Origin: Chitinophagales bacterium
GTDB lineage: Bacteria > Bacteroidota > Bacteroidia > Chitinophagales > Chitinophagaceae
Reading direction: 5' to 3'
Length of the DNA stretch: 64,000 nt
Assembly: GCA_017303395.1 (NCBI GenBank)
Contig: JAFLBN010000015.1
Coordinates: 1 to 64,000 of the forward strand
Both the position numbers and the translations under genes were made by a program. Position 1 is the first letter of the stretch, and each line of letters begins with the position of its first letter. Below, in pieces: positions 63,402-64,000 of the stretch. The notes under the pieces are model-generated. The model did not search any database. It saw only the letters and a list, made by a program, of their open reading frames with translations, and was not told the origin of the DNA.

Positions 63402-64000
63402 TTACTGTGCAAATATGAACCTGAGCGTTACCCCGGCACGTGTAGTGGTTATAGGGTAAGAGGTGGAAACATACGGTATGCTCTGCCTGCGGTCGTAGAA
63501 GAAAATGAGGGTAAGCTTATCGCTCACAATATAGTTGATTGTCGGAGAAATGGTTATCACCTTCTGCCCGCGTGTTACGATGCTCTGGTTTTGAGCCAGA
63601 TAGTTGTTCGTGCTCTTATCATCGCGAAGGCCTATATCTACTTTTATGTTCAGGTCGTTCTTCAGTTTCCTGACACCGAACACCTCAAAAGGCAACACCA
63701 ATCCGCGAACACGGTAACCTGCGCCTATGGTATATTCCGTACTGTTTGTCTCGCTCACCTGATAGTCTATCATGCTAAGGCTGGCAGTACGTGTTTTGCG
63801 GTAATTGAAACTCAGAGACATACCATTTCGGAATGCACCTTCTATACCAAAGAGCGGATTGAGCGACTCTGATATAGTAATGTTCGGCACCTGATAGAAT
63901 GGTACGAAGTTGCCCGAGTTGGAATCAATGAATGACGGGAAGCCCATGCTGAATACGTCCTGATAATACAATGTAGAAACAAAACTATTCATAGACATAG
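63402..64000 (-). CDS. sprA: T9SS translocon protein SprA (Sov), C-terminal part
   Basis: At least 199 residues, open at the window end. The end has paired strands typical of the SprA C-terminus: VDIGLRDDKSTNNYLAQNQS, VTRGQKVITISPTINYIVSDKLTLIFFYDRRQSIPYVSTSYPITTTRAGVTLRFIF. SprA is the very large outer membrane barrel through which T9SS cargo leaves. N-terminal part is not visible; the identification rests on this tail, and another large beta-barrel protein is the alternative. Confidence 0.75.
   Translation of the reverse strand, partial: MSMNSFVSTLYYQDVFSMGFPSFIDSNSGNFVPFYQVPNITISESLNPLFGIEGAFRNGMSLSFNYRKTRTASLSMIDYQVSETNSTEYTIGAGYRVRGLVLPFEVFGVRKLKNDLNIKVDIGLRDDKSTNNYLAQNQSIVTRGQKVITISPTINYIVSDKLTLIFFYDRRQSIPYVSTSYPITTTRAGVTLRFIFAQ

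Noticed and set aside
1-64000. tRNA, rRNA, CRISPR, insertion sequence or prophage
   Set aside because: I found no cloverleaf in the gaps, no regular repeat-spacer pattern, and no transposase or integrase; the single terminase-like gene is not enough for a prophage.

Overview
The window reads as a chromosomal stretch of a Bacteroidota bacterium, most likely Chitinophagaceae or a near relative. The evidence is the many proteins with type IX secretion system (T9SS) C-terminal signals, several T9SS machine parts (a PorQ, a PorE-like OmpA protein, a PorV-like barrel and the C-terminus of SprA), a carotenoid operon, TonB-linked receptors, and promoters of the Bacteroidota type (TTTG, 19 bp, TAnnTTTG), three of which match that pattern exactly. 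I see no rRNA, tRNA, CRISPR array, prophage or insertion sequence, and no gene-free stretch longer than 300 bases.

Layout. 1-4.8 kb: ECF sigma factor (cut by the window edge), crtI, crtB, idi and a crtD-like gene, a carotenoid operon. 4.8-8.4 kb: beta-helix lipoprotein, SAM hydroxide adenosyltransferase with an ABM-domain partner, HIT protein and greA. 8.4-17.4 kb: a leftward operon of a TonB-dependent receptor, a 1312-residue surface protein and a PorV-like barrel. 17.5-24.2 kb: housekeeping enzymes (2-hydroxyacid dehydrogenase, rsmA, pepA, pdxA, M16 peptidase, nitronate monooxygenase). 24.2-30 kb: two T9SS cargo proteins with a small secreted protein between them. 30-36.2 kb: DUF2130 protein, PorE-like OmpA protein, fabI, porQ, TerC. 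36.2-40.2 kb: tandem M1 peptidases with T9SS tails. 40.2-46 kb: small genes, an XRE regulator with a palindromic operator candidate, a large secreted protein of unknown function, and gcvP. 46-50.8 kb: a regulatory stretch with ParA, two Crp/Fnr regulators, DoxX, an NAD(P)H oxidoreductase and a Tat-exported pirin. 50.9-54.4 kb: orphan terminase-like gene, an AT-rich orphan, a small lipoprotein and a T9SS type B cargo. 54.5-59.4 kb: DUF2795, lolD-like, acpP-fabF-rnc-lepB. 59.4-63.3 kb: phenylacetyl-CoA epoxidase genes paaA, B, C and D, interrupted by two TonB-domain genes, one of them frameshifted. 63.4-64 kb: C-terminus of SprA.

The genes link up in three ways. Secreted cargo and T9SS parts are spread through the window and serve one export route. 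fabI, acpP and fabF belong to the fatty acid synthesis cycle. Regulators tend to sit directly beside their probable targets: one Crp/Fnr gene ends inside a perfect FNR-type box (TTGAT-N4-ATCAA) placed at about -42 of the next gene. The points I find most worth a second look are that FNR box, a vestigial copy of the parA 3' end on the far side of the crp-doxX pair, the TonB-receptor/giant protein/PorV trio, the frameshifted TonB gene inside the paa operon, and a set of nearly leaderless genes.
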